64,000 nt of DNA from Lachnospiraceae bacterium YSD2013 (lineage in GTDB: Bacteria; Bacillota; Clostridia; Lachnospirales; Lachnospiraceae). The notes under the pieces were generated by a model. The model did not search any database. It saw only the letters and a list, made by a program, of their open reading frames with translations, and was not told where the DNA came from. Shown piece after piece: positions 8,984 to 16,773 of this stretch; position 1 is the stretch's first letter, and each line of letters starts with the position of its first letter. A program made the translations under genes and the position numbers. The stretch lies in contig FMTX01000016.1 in assembly GCA_900100895.1 (NCBI GenBank), positions 1-64,000 of the forward strand, written 5' to 3'.

Positions 8984-11900
8984 GCTTTACCCCCTTTCTC
9001 TTCGGCGCCGGACTCGGCTTTGTGCATCTCCGCTTCCTGAATCTTCTTGTCTTCCTCCACTCGCCGCGTAAGTTCTTCGGACTGTTCGCCCTGAGAATTT
9101 TTAATCTCTTCGCTCTTCTGCGCGTATATCTTGTCAAGGTCGATAACACCTTTATCCACGAGCCTTAGGAATGCGTCAAGTGCGTCCGGATCAAACTGTG
9201 TGCCTCGCCCTCGCTTCATTTCGTTCATAACGTAATCGGTGTCCATGTGATTTCTGTACACACGGTTCGATGTCATGGCGTCAAAAGCATCCGCAACGCT
9301 TATTATACGTCCGAACAGAGGAATTTCTTTGCCTTTTAAGCCGTCCGGGTATCCCTTGCCGTCATACCTCTCATGGTGGTATCTGGTACCGTCCACAACG
9401 TGGGATACAAGCGTAAAGTCTTTAAGAATATCACCGCCCGCCACAACGTGGGACTTCATCTTCGTATATTCGTTGTCGTCGAGTCTTCCCACTTTATTAA
9501 GCACGCTGTCGGGCACACCAATCTTACCGATATCGTGCATCTGCGCTGCCTTTTTAAGACTTGCGAGCTCTTTGCTCTTCTTCCACCACTTAAAGCAGTT
9601 CATTTCTTTGGCGATGAGTACAGAGTACTCGGCTACACGCATGGAGTGCTGACTGGTGCGCACGTCCTTGGCATCGACTGCTTTTGCTATGGCCATAACG
9701 GTTTCGTTGGCCATGTTTAACTTAATCTGCTGTCTGTTTATCTGACGCTGTACTATCAGCCAGGTGCACCAGATTAGGAACAACGCCGAAAGAATAAATA
9801 CGTATCTTACGAAGCCCTTTCTTTCGTAGAACTCGCCTTCTTTGGTCATTTCAAATTTGCGTTCCTCAAGTACTCTGGTGCCGGCGCTGTCAAAGATTGC
9901 CAAGCGGAAAGTGTAGTCTCCCGCGGGAAGGTCGTTGTAAATAATATTGTTAAGACTGTTCTGGGGCACGATGGTCCATTGCTTGTCATAGCCTTCGAGG
10001 AAGTAGCCGACATTGGGCTCCTGAATGGTGTAGTTTAGAATCTCGGGAGCAAGTTCCACTCTGTCGACACCCTCACCCACCGTGATGACGCCCATACGGG
10101 CTATAGGCTGACTCACGCCGTCCATCTTGACTGAAGCAAGCTGCATTCTGTAGGAACGAACATCACTGTTGTACTTGTCAATATCGATGACATAAACGCC
10201 CGTGTCGCAGGATAAGAACAGCTCTCCGCTTCCGTTGTAGTAGTTCCAGGAATTGGCGGTAAGGGAGGTACCCAAGCCTCGTCTTGAGTCCAGTAATTCC
10301 CAGGCGATTTCGCCGCCTGCCACAAGTTCGTCACGCTCTACCACATAGATACCTGCACTCGACATTACAAAGAAGGTTTCTTTGTCCTTGGCCCAGATGT
10401 CGTAGTTGTTAAAATAAGGGAACTTGTCAAGCACGGTAATGGCGCCGTCAGCGTCCAGATAACAGAGGCTGTTACTGGTGACTATGAAAACGCCGTCGGA
10501 CTTGGGATCTTTAACGGTTCGAAGAATTACGCCGCTGCTGAGTCCGTCGTCGCGAGTAAGCATGTCGATGACTTCGCCGTCCTTAAGAACCGCTATACCG
10601 TCACCGTCGGTACCTGCAAGAATGGTGCCGTCTCGGCGCTCGGTAATCGTAAGAATCATCGAGTTAATCAATCCGTCCTGCTTGCCGATGGTCTTCTCAA
10701 CTTTATGGTTGCGAATATAGCTAAGTCCGGTATCGCCTGCCGCAAGAATGGTGCCGTCCGAAAGCCCTACCACAACTCTTGCGCGATTGCCGAAGCTTCC
10801 GCTTTCCACGCTGTACGTCCACATATCTCCGCCTGCGTCAAATTCCATGAGGCCGCTTCCGTATGTACATACCCATAAGTGGTCGTTCCCGTCTACGTAC
10901 ATGCATCGGATACGCTTACCTGCGAGCGTTTCCGTCAAATTATTCTCTACCTGCTTCCTGCATGCTTTGTCCACCACATCGAGTCCGTTATCGGTTCCGA
11001 TATAGTAGTTGCCCTGCCAGAACACTATGGCATTGACTACCTGTCGCTCCATGCCGATGGCGCCGTAGACATCTTTAAAAGGCGACTTGGCAAGCCTTAA
11101 CAAGCCGAGTCTCGACGATGTAAACCAGAGATTTCCCTGGTAGTCGCACAGCATGTTGTCTATGGAGTTATTGAATTCGTTGGTATTTAACTTATGATAT
11201 CCGGCTCCGTCCATGTAACATACGCCGCTGTCGGAAGCTATGAACAGCGTTCCGTCATTGATATAATAGAGATCGTTGATGCTTTTTACATCTTCACATC
11301 TGATGATTCTCTTTGTCTGAAGCTCTTCCTTAGAAACATCAAAGCAATATATCTCATTGGCGGAAGTTCCCGCCATAAGAGTTCCGTCCGGAGCAAAAGC
11401 ACAGCAATTGAACAGCTCCCCGCCATCAGGAAGCTTTGCAAAAGAAATAGCGTTTCCGCCTTTTAACAAAACCAGTCGTCCGTCCGATGTTACTGCCGCT
11501 ACGTGGTCGGCTTCGTCAGCCGTGATACTGTCGACGTAATTCACGTCGGGCAATGTGTTGACAGCCTTCAGACCGTTATTCATAACAAGAATCTGCATAC
11601 TGCCCGTAGTACCTATATAGTAGTATCCGTCGGTTCCCCTGATGATGCTTCGCACCGAATTGGAAGGAAGTCCGTCGGACTGATCAAGCACGTTTACAAC
11701 CTTCTCACGAATCGCAATGGAAAGACCGTTATCGTTGGTACCTATCCACAAACGTCCTTCTTCGTCCACATATAAGCAGTTTACGTTCTTAACCGATTCG
11801 TAATTGTCTATCCACCTGAATTCATGTCCGTTATATCTATACAATCCGGCATACGTTCCTATCCAAAGAACACCGTCATTGGTCTGCGCAATATCATTGG

Positions 11901-12630
11901 CTTCGCCGCAGGGAAGACCGTTGTTACTGCTGTATATACTCTGTACATAATCGTTGTAGTCGGGGAGTTCTGCGTAAGCGTTTGCATGAGCTTTAAAGGG
12001 TATTGATAATGCAAGACCGATTGAAATAATCAAAACAGAGAGTGCCGTTGCCGCATTGCCCTGACTCATTCTTTTTTCATTATCACTGTTTTTCTTGGCT
12101 CTTCGAATCAGTATCACAATGTATACTGCCGCTATTGTAATGACTTTATCGGCAAACTCTATGAGAAGCTGTCCAAGAATCACGCACACAAAGACAGGAC
12201 ATTCTTTGTCCGTAAGATAATCGATTAAAGCGTCGCCCCATTTATTACCGGTATAACCTGCCGAGAATATTGCATTCACGGGTACGGATACCACCAGAGC
12301 CGTCAGCACGGTAAAAGAAGCCGCTTTCATAAAGCCGTAGAACTGATCGAACCACCGTTTCTCGGCCGCGATACCCACGATAACGCCAAGCGCTATGCTG
12401 GTAATAGAATAAGCCGCCGAAAGCCGGTTAACGACACAGTATGCCAGATTGCCCGTAAGTCCCACAATACCGCCGCACACAGGGCCGAGGGCATATGCCG
12501 CAAGTGCAGTTCCGAAAGAGTCAGCCCATATCGGCAATTCGAACTTAACCGCCAGTAGCTTTCCCCCCACATTCAGACACACACACGCCGCAATGAAAAG
12601 AACGATTTTCCAGGTTCTCCACTTTTTCAT
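8980..12630 (-). CDS. ECF-S-like / beta-propeller (Reg_prop) / Y_Y_Y sensor with HD-GYP output
   Basis: This is a 1216-residue multidomain membrane protein. Residues 1-180 form five or six membrane helices resembling an ECF-transporter substrate-binding subunit (ADSFGTALAAYALGPVCGGIVGLTGN). After a further helix (~195-215), about 560 residues of Reg_prop propeller repeats follow (LPCGEANDIAQTNDGVLWIGTYAGLYRYNG and many WIGT/YIGTD repeats), then a Y_Y_Y-type domain (YFLEGYDKQWTIVPQNSLNNIIYNDLPAGDYTF, given here only to mark the region near 900) and a last membrane helix near 945. The cytoplasmic end is an HD-GYP domain at roughly 970-1150 with KKAAQMHDIGKIGVPD and HHERYDGKGYPDGL, all metal ligands in place. 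It should hydrolyse cyclic di-GMP in response to an extracellular ligand. AAGGGGAG lies ahead of the ATG. Confidence 0.85.
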   Translation of the reverse strand: MKKWRTWKIVLFIAACVCLNVGGKLLAVKFELPIWADSFGTALAAYALGPVCGGIVGLTGNLAYCVVNRLSAAYSITSIALGVIVGIAAEKRWFDQFYGFMKAASFTVLTALVVSVPVNAIFSAGYTGNKWGDALIDYLTDKECPVFVCVILGQLLIEFADKVITIAAVYIVILIRRAKKNSDNEKRMSQGNAATALSVLIISIGLALSIPFKAHANAYAELPDYNDYVQSIYSSNNGLPCGEANDIAQTNDGVLWIGTYAGLYRYNGHEFRWIDNYESVKNVNCLYVDEEGRLWIGTNDNGLSIAIREKVVNVLDQSDGLPSNSVRSIIRGTDGYYYIGTTGSMQILVMNNGLKAVNTLPDVNYVDSITADEADHVAAVTSDGRLVLLKGGNAISFAKLPDGGELFNCCAFAPDGTLMAGTSANEIYCFDVSKEELQTKRIIRCEDVKSINDLYYINDGTLFIASDSGVCYMDGAGYHKLNTNEFNNSIDNMLCDYQGNLWFTSSRLGLLRLAKSPFKDVYGAIGMERQVVNAIVFWQGNYYIGTDNGLDVVDKACRKQVENNLTETLAGKRIRCMYVDGNDHLWVCTYGSGLMEFDAGGDMWTYSVESGSFGNRARVVVGLSDGTILAAGDTGLSYIRNHKVEKTIGKQDGLINSMILTITERRDGTILAGTDGDGIAVLKDGEVIDMLTRDDGLSSGVILRTVKDPKSDGVFIVTSNSLCYLDADGAITVLDKFPYFNNYDIWAKDKETFFVMSSAGIYVVERDELVAGGEIAWELLDSRRGLGTSLTANSWNYYNGSGELFLSCDTGVYVIDIDKYNSDVRSYRMQLASVKMDGVSQPIARMGVITVGEGVDRVELAPEILNYTIQEPNVGYFLEGYDKQWTIVPQNSLNNIIYNDLPAGDYTFRLAIFDSAGTRVLEERKFEMTKEGEFYERKGFVRYVFILSALFLIWCTWLIVQRQINRQQIKLNMANETVMAIAKAVDAKDVRTSQHSMRVAEYSVLIAKEMNCFKWWKKSKELASLKKAAQMHDIGKIGVPDSVLNKVGRLDDNEYTKMKSHVVAGGDILKDFTLVSHVVDGTRYHHERYDGKGYPDGLKGKEIPLFGRIISVADAFDAMTSNRVYRNHMDTDYVMNEMKRGRGTQFDPDALDAFLRLVDKGVIDLDKIYAQKSEEIKNSQGEQSEELTRRVEEDKKIQEAEMHKAESGAEEKGGKA

Positions 12631-12774
12631 CGATACTACTCCCCTTAAACATGATGAAAACCAATTTCAAAGATACACCCCTGCACCCGTACCGGTCTTT
12701 TATTAATCAATCGAATCCATCAAAAAGAAGCCATAGACCCCCAATTTCTATAGTATATTCGGGGAATAAACCAA

Positions 12775-12816
12775 AAAGCAAAATCTCGGATTTTCTTAAT
12801 GATGAAATCCGAGATT
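12775..12816 (-). terminator. Hairpin terminator (distal)
   Basis: A perfect 12-bp stem AATCTCGGATTT/AAATCCGAGATT with an 11-nt loop is followed on the minus strand by TTGCTTTTTGG. It is the second of two terminators after the 120-residue membrane protein gene. Confidence 0.6.
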
Positions 12817-12877
12817 GTAAGCGGTCGCCAAATGTCTGATTGTGCAAGCACATCAGCCGCTTGACTCGTCGCCTAAC

Positions 12878-12905
12878 AAAAAAGGATATCCTCTGCGGAT
12901 ATCCT
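12878..12905 (-). terminator. Hairpin terminator (proximal)
   Basis: AGGATATCC-GCAGA-GGATATCCT is followed on the minus strand by TTTTTTG, 30 bp downstream of the membrane protein stop codon. Each arm is itself the palindrome GGATATCC. Confidence 0.8.
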
Positions 12906-12935
12906 CCTATCAATCATATGGCAGTTTCTAAATAT

Positions 12936-13298
12936 CTATGTCAGTAGTACTCCCAGACCGATCACCAGCCAAATCACAAGCGCCAGTCCTATAGCCCTTA
13001 CTACCTGAAGTTCCATTATCTTCCTATTGTTGGCCGCCTCAAGTTTGGCCCTCTCTTCGGGGTCGTCTGTATGTATTTCTTCTATGCTGTTGTCTTTGCG
13101 GATAAAAGCCAACAATTGCAATGGCAAAAGAATAAGTACGCCATACTTGGAGCCGTATCTGCCGTTTCCGATATGAAATAAGGATGTATTTCTAAATGTT
13201 TCCGGCATAAAACGCCACAGCAAGAAGCCTACGGCTATACCAAGGATGGAAATGACGTATAACAGAATTTTCAATTGCTTATCAGATAGTTTTTTCAT
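12936..13298 (-). CDS. Small three-helix membrane protein (possibly DUF1648-like)
   Basis: The 120-residue product has an N-terminal helix (LLYVISILGIAVGFLLWRF), a middle helix (YGVLILLPLQLLAFI) and a C-terminal helix (AIGLALVIWLVIGLGVLL), separated by a short outside loop with HIGNGRYGSKYG and a charged inside loop. The loop between the first two helices recalls DUF1648/SdpI-type proteins, but the match is too weak to name. Start at 13298 is preferred to an upstream ATG at 13331 because a GGAG-GGGGGT purine tract lies just before it. The gene is monocistronic with double terminators downstream. Confidence 0.65.
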   Translation of the reverse strand: MKKLSDKQLKILLYVISILGIAVGFLLWRFMPETFRNTSLFHIGNGRYGSKYGVLILLPLQLLAFIRKDNSIEEIHTDDPEERAKLEAANNRKIMELQVVRAIGLALVIWLVIGLGVLLT

Positions 13299-13463
13299 AT
13301 ACCCCCACTCCAATCTATCTCGCCAAATCATTACTATTTACATACTACATAAGCATCATACCACAATGTGGCCAATTAAGTCACAATTTCATATGCTTTC
13401 ATGTCTTTATCACCTCGCTCGAGAGGGTTCTATTGAGGTAATTTGACAGGGTAAAATTTGAAA

Positions 13464-13503
13464 CAATGACTAAATATGGCTTAATAGCGATTTTTAGTCA
13501 TTG
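13464..13503. repeat. ATGACTAAA/TTTAGTCAT dyad, copy 1
   Basis: Arms CAATGACTAAA (13464-13474) and TTTAGTCATTG (13493-13503) flank an 18-nt loop. The same arms recur 150 bp downstream in copy 2 with a different loop, which points to a repeated structured or protein-binding site. Confidence 0.7.
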
Positions 13504-13614
13504 CTTCGTTTCATTTAGTTGCGAATAGTTATTGCGTACGTGCGATGCAGGTGATTTTTGAAGCGCCAGAAGCTCTGACAATTCTTGTTATGTAAACTTG
13601 GCGAAAGAAAAACG

Positions 13615-13650
13615 ATGACTAAATTTCCCGGAAAGCGGTTTTTTAGTCAT
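13615..13650. repeat. ATGACTAAA/TTTAGTCAT dyad, copy 2
   Basis: Arms ATGACTAAA (13615-13623) and TTTAGTCAT (13642-13650) flank an 18-nt loop. It ends 25 bp before the start codon of the possible 36-residue peptide, so it would sit in that gene's leader. Confidence 0.7.
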
Positions 13651-13675
13651 TGGTGCCTTTTTTAAAGGGGGTTAA

Positions 13676-13786
13676 ATGGGAATAAAGGGTATAGGTACGA
13701 GAAAGGATTCGCAGATTGCTGCGATACGTGCCACCGCGTTAGGCGTATCGTTGGTTTACATAAGTTTATTAGGCATAAAGAAGTAG
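13676..13786 (+). CDS. Possible 36-residue peptide
   Basis: An ATG preceded by AAAGGGGGTTAA opens a 36-codon frame (begins MGIKGIGTRKDSQIAAIRA, ends SLVYISLLGIKK, TAG). It is basic at the start and hydrophobic in its second half. Hairpins lie on both sides: the ATGACTAAA dyads upstream and a perfect 12-bp hairpin 18 bp downstream, then a terminator. The ribosome site and punctuation support a real small gene, but length alone makes it uncertain. It might be a leader peptide, a toxin-like peptide or chance. Confidence 0.35.
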   Translation: MGIKGIGTRKDSQIAAIRATALGVSLVYISLLGIKK

Positions 13787-13803
13787 CTTTATTCGAGACA
13801 GGT

Positions 13804-13831
13804 ACAATAGATTTCTGAGGAAATCTATTGT
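13804..13831. repeat. Perfect 12-bp hairpin
   Basis: ACAATAGATTTC-TGAG-GAAATCTATTGT has no T-run beyond it on either strand. It lies just after the possible 36-residue peptide gene. Confidence 0.6.
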
Positions 13832-13892
13832 CACGTGCTGTCGCCTTATAAGAATAAGCAAAATATACACCTGTTACACAGGCTAATAAAAC

Positions 13893-13950
13893 ATCAGGCC
13901 GAATCCGACTTACATGCAAGCATGAAGCCGAACCCGGCCTGATATTTTAT
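13893..13950 (+). terminator. Probable bidirectional terminator
   Basis: ATCAGGCCG (13893-13901) pairs with CGGCCTGAT (13935-13943), with a further ATGC/GCAT hairpin inside, and ATTTTATT follows on the plus strand. It would end transcripts through the 36-codon frame. Confidence 0.55.
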
Positions 13951-13951
13951 T

Positions 13952-13986
13952 CACCCGACTTAAAGAACTGTCGGGTGATATTTTGC
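13952..13986 (+). terminator. Terminator-like hairpin
   Basis: CACCCGAC-N10-GTCGGGTG followed by ATATTTTGCTT on the plus strand. Confidence 0.5.
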
Positions 13987-14060
13987 TTATTATTGCAAGG
14001 CTCGTAGCTTTCGCTGGTCGCACCCGCTTGCGCGGGTTCTCCCCCGGTAAGCGAGAATAA

Positions 14061-14095
14061 AAAATGAGATATCCGTTTAGGATATCTCATTTTTT
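14061..14095 (-). terminator. Terminator after tRNA-Gly(GCC)
   Basis: TGAGATATCC-GTTTA-GGATATCTCA is flanked by A-runs and T-runs on both sides, so it can act in either direction; it directly follows the tRNA 3' end on the minus strand. Confidence 0.85.
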
Positions 14096-14097
14096 AA

Positions 14098-14169
14098 AGC
14101 GCGAGACGGGGATCGAACCCGCGACCCCCACCTTGGCAAGGTGGTGCTCCACCGCTGAGCCACTCGCGC
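14098..14169 (-). tRNA. tRNA-Gly(GCC)
   Basis: The 72-nt minus-strand sequence folds as a full cloverleaf: acceptor GCGCGAG/CTCGCGC, anticodon loop CTTGCCAAG with anticodon GCC, and T arm GGGTTCGATCCC. CCA is not encoded. Confidence 0.95.
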
Positions 14170-14195
14170 ATGTTACGTGTTTCGCAACAAAACAT

Positions 14196-14224
14196 ATATT
14201 ACATAAAACCCCTTCTTTTGTCAA
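14196..14224 (-). promoter_or_regulatory. Promoter of tRNA-Gly(GCC)
   Basis: Minus-strand TTGACA (14224-14219), 17-bp spacer, TAATAT (14201-14196), about 27 bp upstream of the mature tRNA 5' end. Confidence 0.85.
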
Positions 14225-14273
14225 GACGGTTTTTGAAGATTTTTCATTAAAATTCCCCCTTGCAAATAATCCG

Positions 14274-14302
14274 TTGCCTGCCAAAGTTTATTGTATTATT
14301 AT
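14274..14302 (+). promoter_or_regulatory. Probable promoter of the FliD-C-like gene
   Basis: TTGCCT (14274-14279), 17-bp spacer, TATTAT (14297-14302), 40 bp before the start codon. The -35 is imperfect. Confidence 0.5.
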
Positions 14303-14342
14303 AAGATGCAAGGAGTGTATCTTGCTACAAGGAGGTAGCGCC

Positions 14343-15059
14343 ATGAGAGATTTAAGTAATATATCATCATTAATCAGTTCACTTAATAACAACTCTAACA
14401 ATTTCATAAATTATACCGACTATTCTTCCATCAAGAGTGGCAGCTACGGCAAGCTTATGAAGGCGTACTACGCTGAGGAAGCTAAGGCTAATAAGGCCCA
14501 GAAATCTTCTACCAAGAAGACGGATACCACGCAGAAGACCAAGGCTAATACCAAGACCAAGACTCCTGCCGACAATCCCGAGCTTACGAAGGCTAAGGCC
14601 AATGCCGACAAGCTTAAAGAATCCGCTTCCAAGCTCTCTCAGAAGAGCCTTTGGGAAAAGAAAGACAATAAGCTTGATACCAAGGCTATCAAAGAATCCG
14701 TTAAGGACTTTGTAAAGAGCTACAACGACGTTATCGAGCAGTCTAAGAAATCAGGCTCCAAGGAAGTTGAAAAGAACACCAAGTGGATGACCGATCTCTC
14801 CGATACTCTTTCAAAGACTCTTGATAAGGCAGGCGTTAAAGTCGGCGACGACAAGAAGTTAACCTTCGACGAAGAGAAATTCGATAAGGCTAAGGACAGC
14901 ACTCTTGAGTCCATGTTTAAGGGCACCTACTCTTATGCCGGACAGATTGAGGCTAAGGCTTCGGGTATCGCTTCCGCAAGTCTTATGCAGACTTCCACAT
15001 ACGAGAAGGACGCTTCTACCACGGCTTCACTTGCAAGCCTCTTTAATACCAACATTTAA
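14343..15059 (+). CDS. FliD C-terminal-like protein (short), possibly flagellar
   Basis: The 238-residue protein is lysine-, serine- and threonine-rich. A low-complexity linker at about residues 45-80 (KKTDTTQKTKANTKTKT) is followed by helices that resemble the FliD/hook-cap C-terminal coiled-coil domain (SVKDFVKSYNDVIEQ, then SMFKGTYSYAGQIEAKASGI). A true FliD is over 450 residues, so this would be a reduced paralogue or a different secreted helical protein. AAGGAGG precedes the ATG by 7 nt; an upstream in-frame extension crosses the tRNA-Gly gene and is not used. It is a single gene with its own promoter and strong terminator. No other flagellar gene is in the window. Confidence 0.7.
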   Translation: MRDLSNISSLISSLNNNSNNFINYTDYSSIKSGSYGKLMKAYYAEEAKANKAQKSSTKKTDTTQKTKANTKTKTPADNPELTKAKANADKLKESASKLSQKSLWEKKDNKLDTKAIKESVKDFVKSYNDVIEQSKKSGSKEVEKNTKWMTDLSDTLSKTLDKAGVKVGDDKKLTFDEEKFDKAKDSTLESMFKGTYSYAGQIEAKASGIASASLMQTSTYEKDASTTASLASLFNTNI

Positions 15060-15072
15060 TCAGCACAAAATG

Positions 15073-15110
15073 AAAGCTCTGTACCTTATAGTACAGAGCT
15101 TTTTAAATTT
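15073..15110 (+). terminator. Terminator after the FliD-C-like gene
   Basis: AAAGCTCTGTAC-CTTATA-GTACAGAGCTTT followed by TTAAATTTT. Confidence 0.9.
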
Positions 15111-15138
15111 TATACGTTATGGCTCAATATACTAACTA

Positions 15139-15242
15139 CCGCTTCGAAAAGACCTCAGCGGCAGCGGAACTCTCCGCGCGTTGACTCGGTTAAAGCTCCG
15201 ACTCAACGTCACTATTGTAAAAGACACAATAGTGATTCCTAA
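15139..15242 (-). repeat. Four-hairpin element, copy R1
   Basis: Read on the minus strand it begins TTAGGAAT and gives hairpin D (CACTATTGT/ACAATAGTG), C (12 bp, one mismatch, loop AGCTTTAA), B (GCGGA-4 nt-TCCGC) and a short A (CCGCT/AGCGG). The asnS stop codon TAG (15241-15239) is inside the TTAGGAAT end, so the element supplies the stop. Confidence 0.85.
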
Positions 15243-16624
15243 AAATCACAGGACCTAGGTGTTCTGGGATAAGGTATTACGTCTCTGATGTTCTCAACGC
15301 CTGTTAAGTACATGATAAGACGCTCAAAGCCCATACCGAAACCGCTGTGGATGCATCCGCCGTATCTTCTGGTGTCAAGATACCAGTCGATGCCTTCCTT
15401 GTCTACGCCCATTTCGTCCATTCTCTCGATGAGCTTGTCAAGGTTCTCTTCTCTCTGGCTGCCGCCCATAAGCTCGCCTGCCTGAGGCACGAGGAGGTCA
15501 ACGGCTGCAACGGTCTTGTTGTCGGGGTTAACCTTCATGTAGTAAGCCTTGATGTCCTTGGGCCAGTCTGTTACGAATACGGGACCGTTAAAGTAATCTA
15601 CGATGTACTTCTCGTGTTCCTTGGCAATGTCTTCGCCGTAGTCGGGCTCGAACTCCCACTTAACGTCGGCTTTCTTGAGGATATCGATAACATCGTGGTG
15701 GCTGATGCGGGTGAACTTAGCGTTTACGATAGCGTTAAGCTTGTCCTTAAGACCCTTCGATACGAACTTGTCGCAGAAGTCGATTTCCTCGGGGCAGTGC
15801 TCGCATACGTATTTAACTACGAATTTAAGCATATCCTCTTCGATATCCATAAGACCCTGAAGGTCGCAGAAAGCCATCTCGGGCTCGATCATCCAGAATT
15901 CATTCGCATGAGTCTGGGTGTTGGAGTTCTCGGTTCTAAATGTCGGACCGAAGGTGTAAATGTCGCCGAAAGCCATAGCGAAGGTCTCGCCCTGAAGCTG
16001 TCCGGAACCTGTAATAAATGACTGCTTGCCGAAAAGGTCCTTGGAGAAATCAACCTTGCCGTCTTCTGTCATAGGTAAATCGTTCATGTTAAGAGTGGTA
16101 ATCTTAAACATCTGGTCGGAACCTTCACAGTCAGCACCGGTAATAAGGGGAGTGTGTACGTAAAGGTATCCTCTGTCCTGGAAGTAAGTGTGAACAGCCA
16201 TCGCAGCTACGCTACGTACGCGGAACACTGCGCTGAATAAGTTCGTACGGGGACGAAGGTGTGCCACGGTACGAAGGTACTCTCTTGTGTGTCTCTTAGG
16301 CTGAATAGGGTAATTCTCGGGGCAGTCGCCAAGGAGGCGGACGCCGGTTGCCTTAACTTCGAAAGGCTGCTGTTTATCGGGGGTAAGCACGAGCGTACCT
16401 TTAACTTCAACGCTTGCGCCCACTCTTATCTTGGAGATGTCCTCAAAATTATTAAGTTCCTGCTCGTAAACGACCTGTAAATTTTCGAAGAACGAACCGT
16501 CGTTAACGTTAAGGAATCCAAACTGTGCCTGTGCGCGGTTAGTACGTACCCAAGCGCAGATGGTCACTTCTTTGGAAGCATATTCAGAGGTGTTTCTGAA
16601 CAGCTCTTTAATTTTAGTTCTCAT
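15239..16624 (-). CDS. asnS: Asparaginyl-tRNA synthetase
   Basis: The enzyme charges tRNA-Asn in the cytoplasm. The 461-residue product has the N-terminal OB-fold anticodon domain (VTICAWVRTNRAQAQFGFLNVNDGS), class II motif 2 region (FGPTFRTENSNTQTHANEFWMIEPE) and motif 3 (GGCIHSGFGMGFERLIMY), and the family's usual ending (PRTPRSCDF). Length is normal. Two ATG codons are adjacent; the second (16624) has the better spacing to AAAGGAG, though 16627 is possible. A likely promoter (TTGAAT, 16 nt, TATCAT) lies near 16675-16705. No T-box leader is visible. The stop codon is embedded in repeat copy R1. Confidence 0.97.
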   Translation of the reverse strand: MRTKIKELFRNTSEYASKEVTICAWVRTNRAQAQFGFLNVNDGSFFENLQVVYEQELNNFEDISKIRVGASVEVKGTLVLTPDKQQPFEVKATGVRLLGDCPENYPIQPKRHTREYLRTVAHLRPRTNLFSAVFRVRSVAAMAVHTYFQDRGYLYVHTPLITGADCEGSDQMFKITTLNMNDLPMTEDGKVDFSKDLFGKQSFITGSGQLQGETFAMAFGDIYTFGPTFRTENSNTQTHANEFWMIEPEMAFCDLQGLMDIEEDMLKFVVKYVCEHCPEEIDFCDKFVSKGLKDKLNAIVNAKFTRISHHDVIDILKKADVKWEFEPDYGEDIAKEHEKYIVDYFNGPVFVTDWPKDIKAYYMKVNPDNKTVAAVDLLVPQAGELMGGSQREENLDKLIERMDEMGVDKEGIDWYLDTRRYGGCIHSGFGMGFERLIMYLTGVENIRDVIPYPRTPRSCDF

Positions 16625-16719
16625 CATTTTTCTCCTTTTGTTTGACTTGTGTTTTTATACAAAAAACACTATGTTGCTATGATACCAAGTTTTCAAAATA
16701 ATTCAAACACTTTTTTCAA

Positions 16720-16757
16720 AAAAGCAAGCAAAAAGGAGCAGGCTGTATGCCCGCTCC
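16720..16757 (-). terminator. Terminator after the 237-residue lipoprotein gene
   Basis: Minus strand GGAGCGGGC-ATACA-GCCTGCTCC followed by TTTTTGCTTGCTTTTTT. Confidence 0.9.
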
Positions 16758-16773
16758 TCCCATAATCGCATTA

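Larger units (their letters stand above)
12631..12935. other. Intergenic region holding two terminators
   Basis: Apart from the two terminators described separately, this stretch shows only a possible weak promoter for the HD-GYP gene (minus-strand TTGGTT, 16 nt, TATAGA around 12750-12777). No gene is visible; a short minus-strand reading frame here runs through both terminator hairpins and is not supported. Confidence 0.5.
13299..14097. other. Hairpin-rich intergenic region
   Basis: About 800 bp hold only one possible small gene (13676-13786) but at least six hairpins: two that share the arms ATGACTAAA/TTTAGTCAT (13464-13503 and 13615-13650), a perfect 12-bp hairpin at 13804-13831, and terminator-like hairpins at 13893-13943, 13952-13977 and 14065-14089. 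The concentration of structure is unusual for this window. Confidence 0.6.

Noticed and set aside
12707-12913. 68-residue minus-strand frame
   Set aside because: It covers two terminator hairpins and has no ribosome site.
14087-14342. Minus-strand and plus-strand frames over tRNA-Gly and the leader of the FliD-C-like gene
   Set aside because: They run through a clear tRNA cloverleaf and its promoter; the true start at 14343 has a strong ribosome site.
16625-16720. T-box leader upstream of asnS
   Set aside because: Too short, no T-box motif; only a plain promoter is visible.
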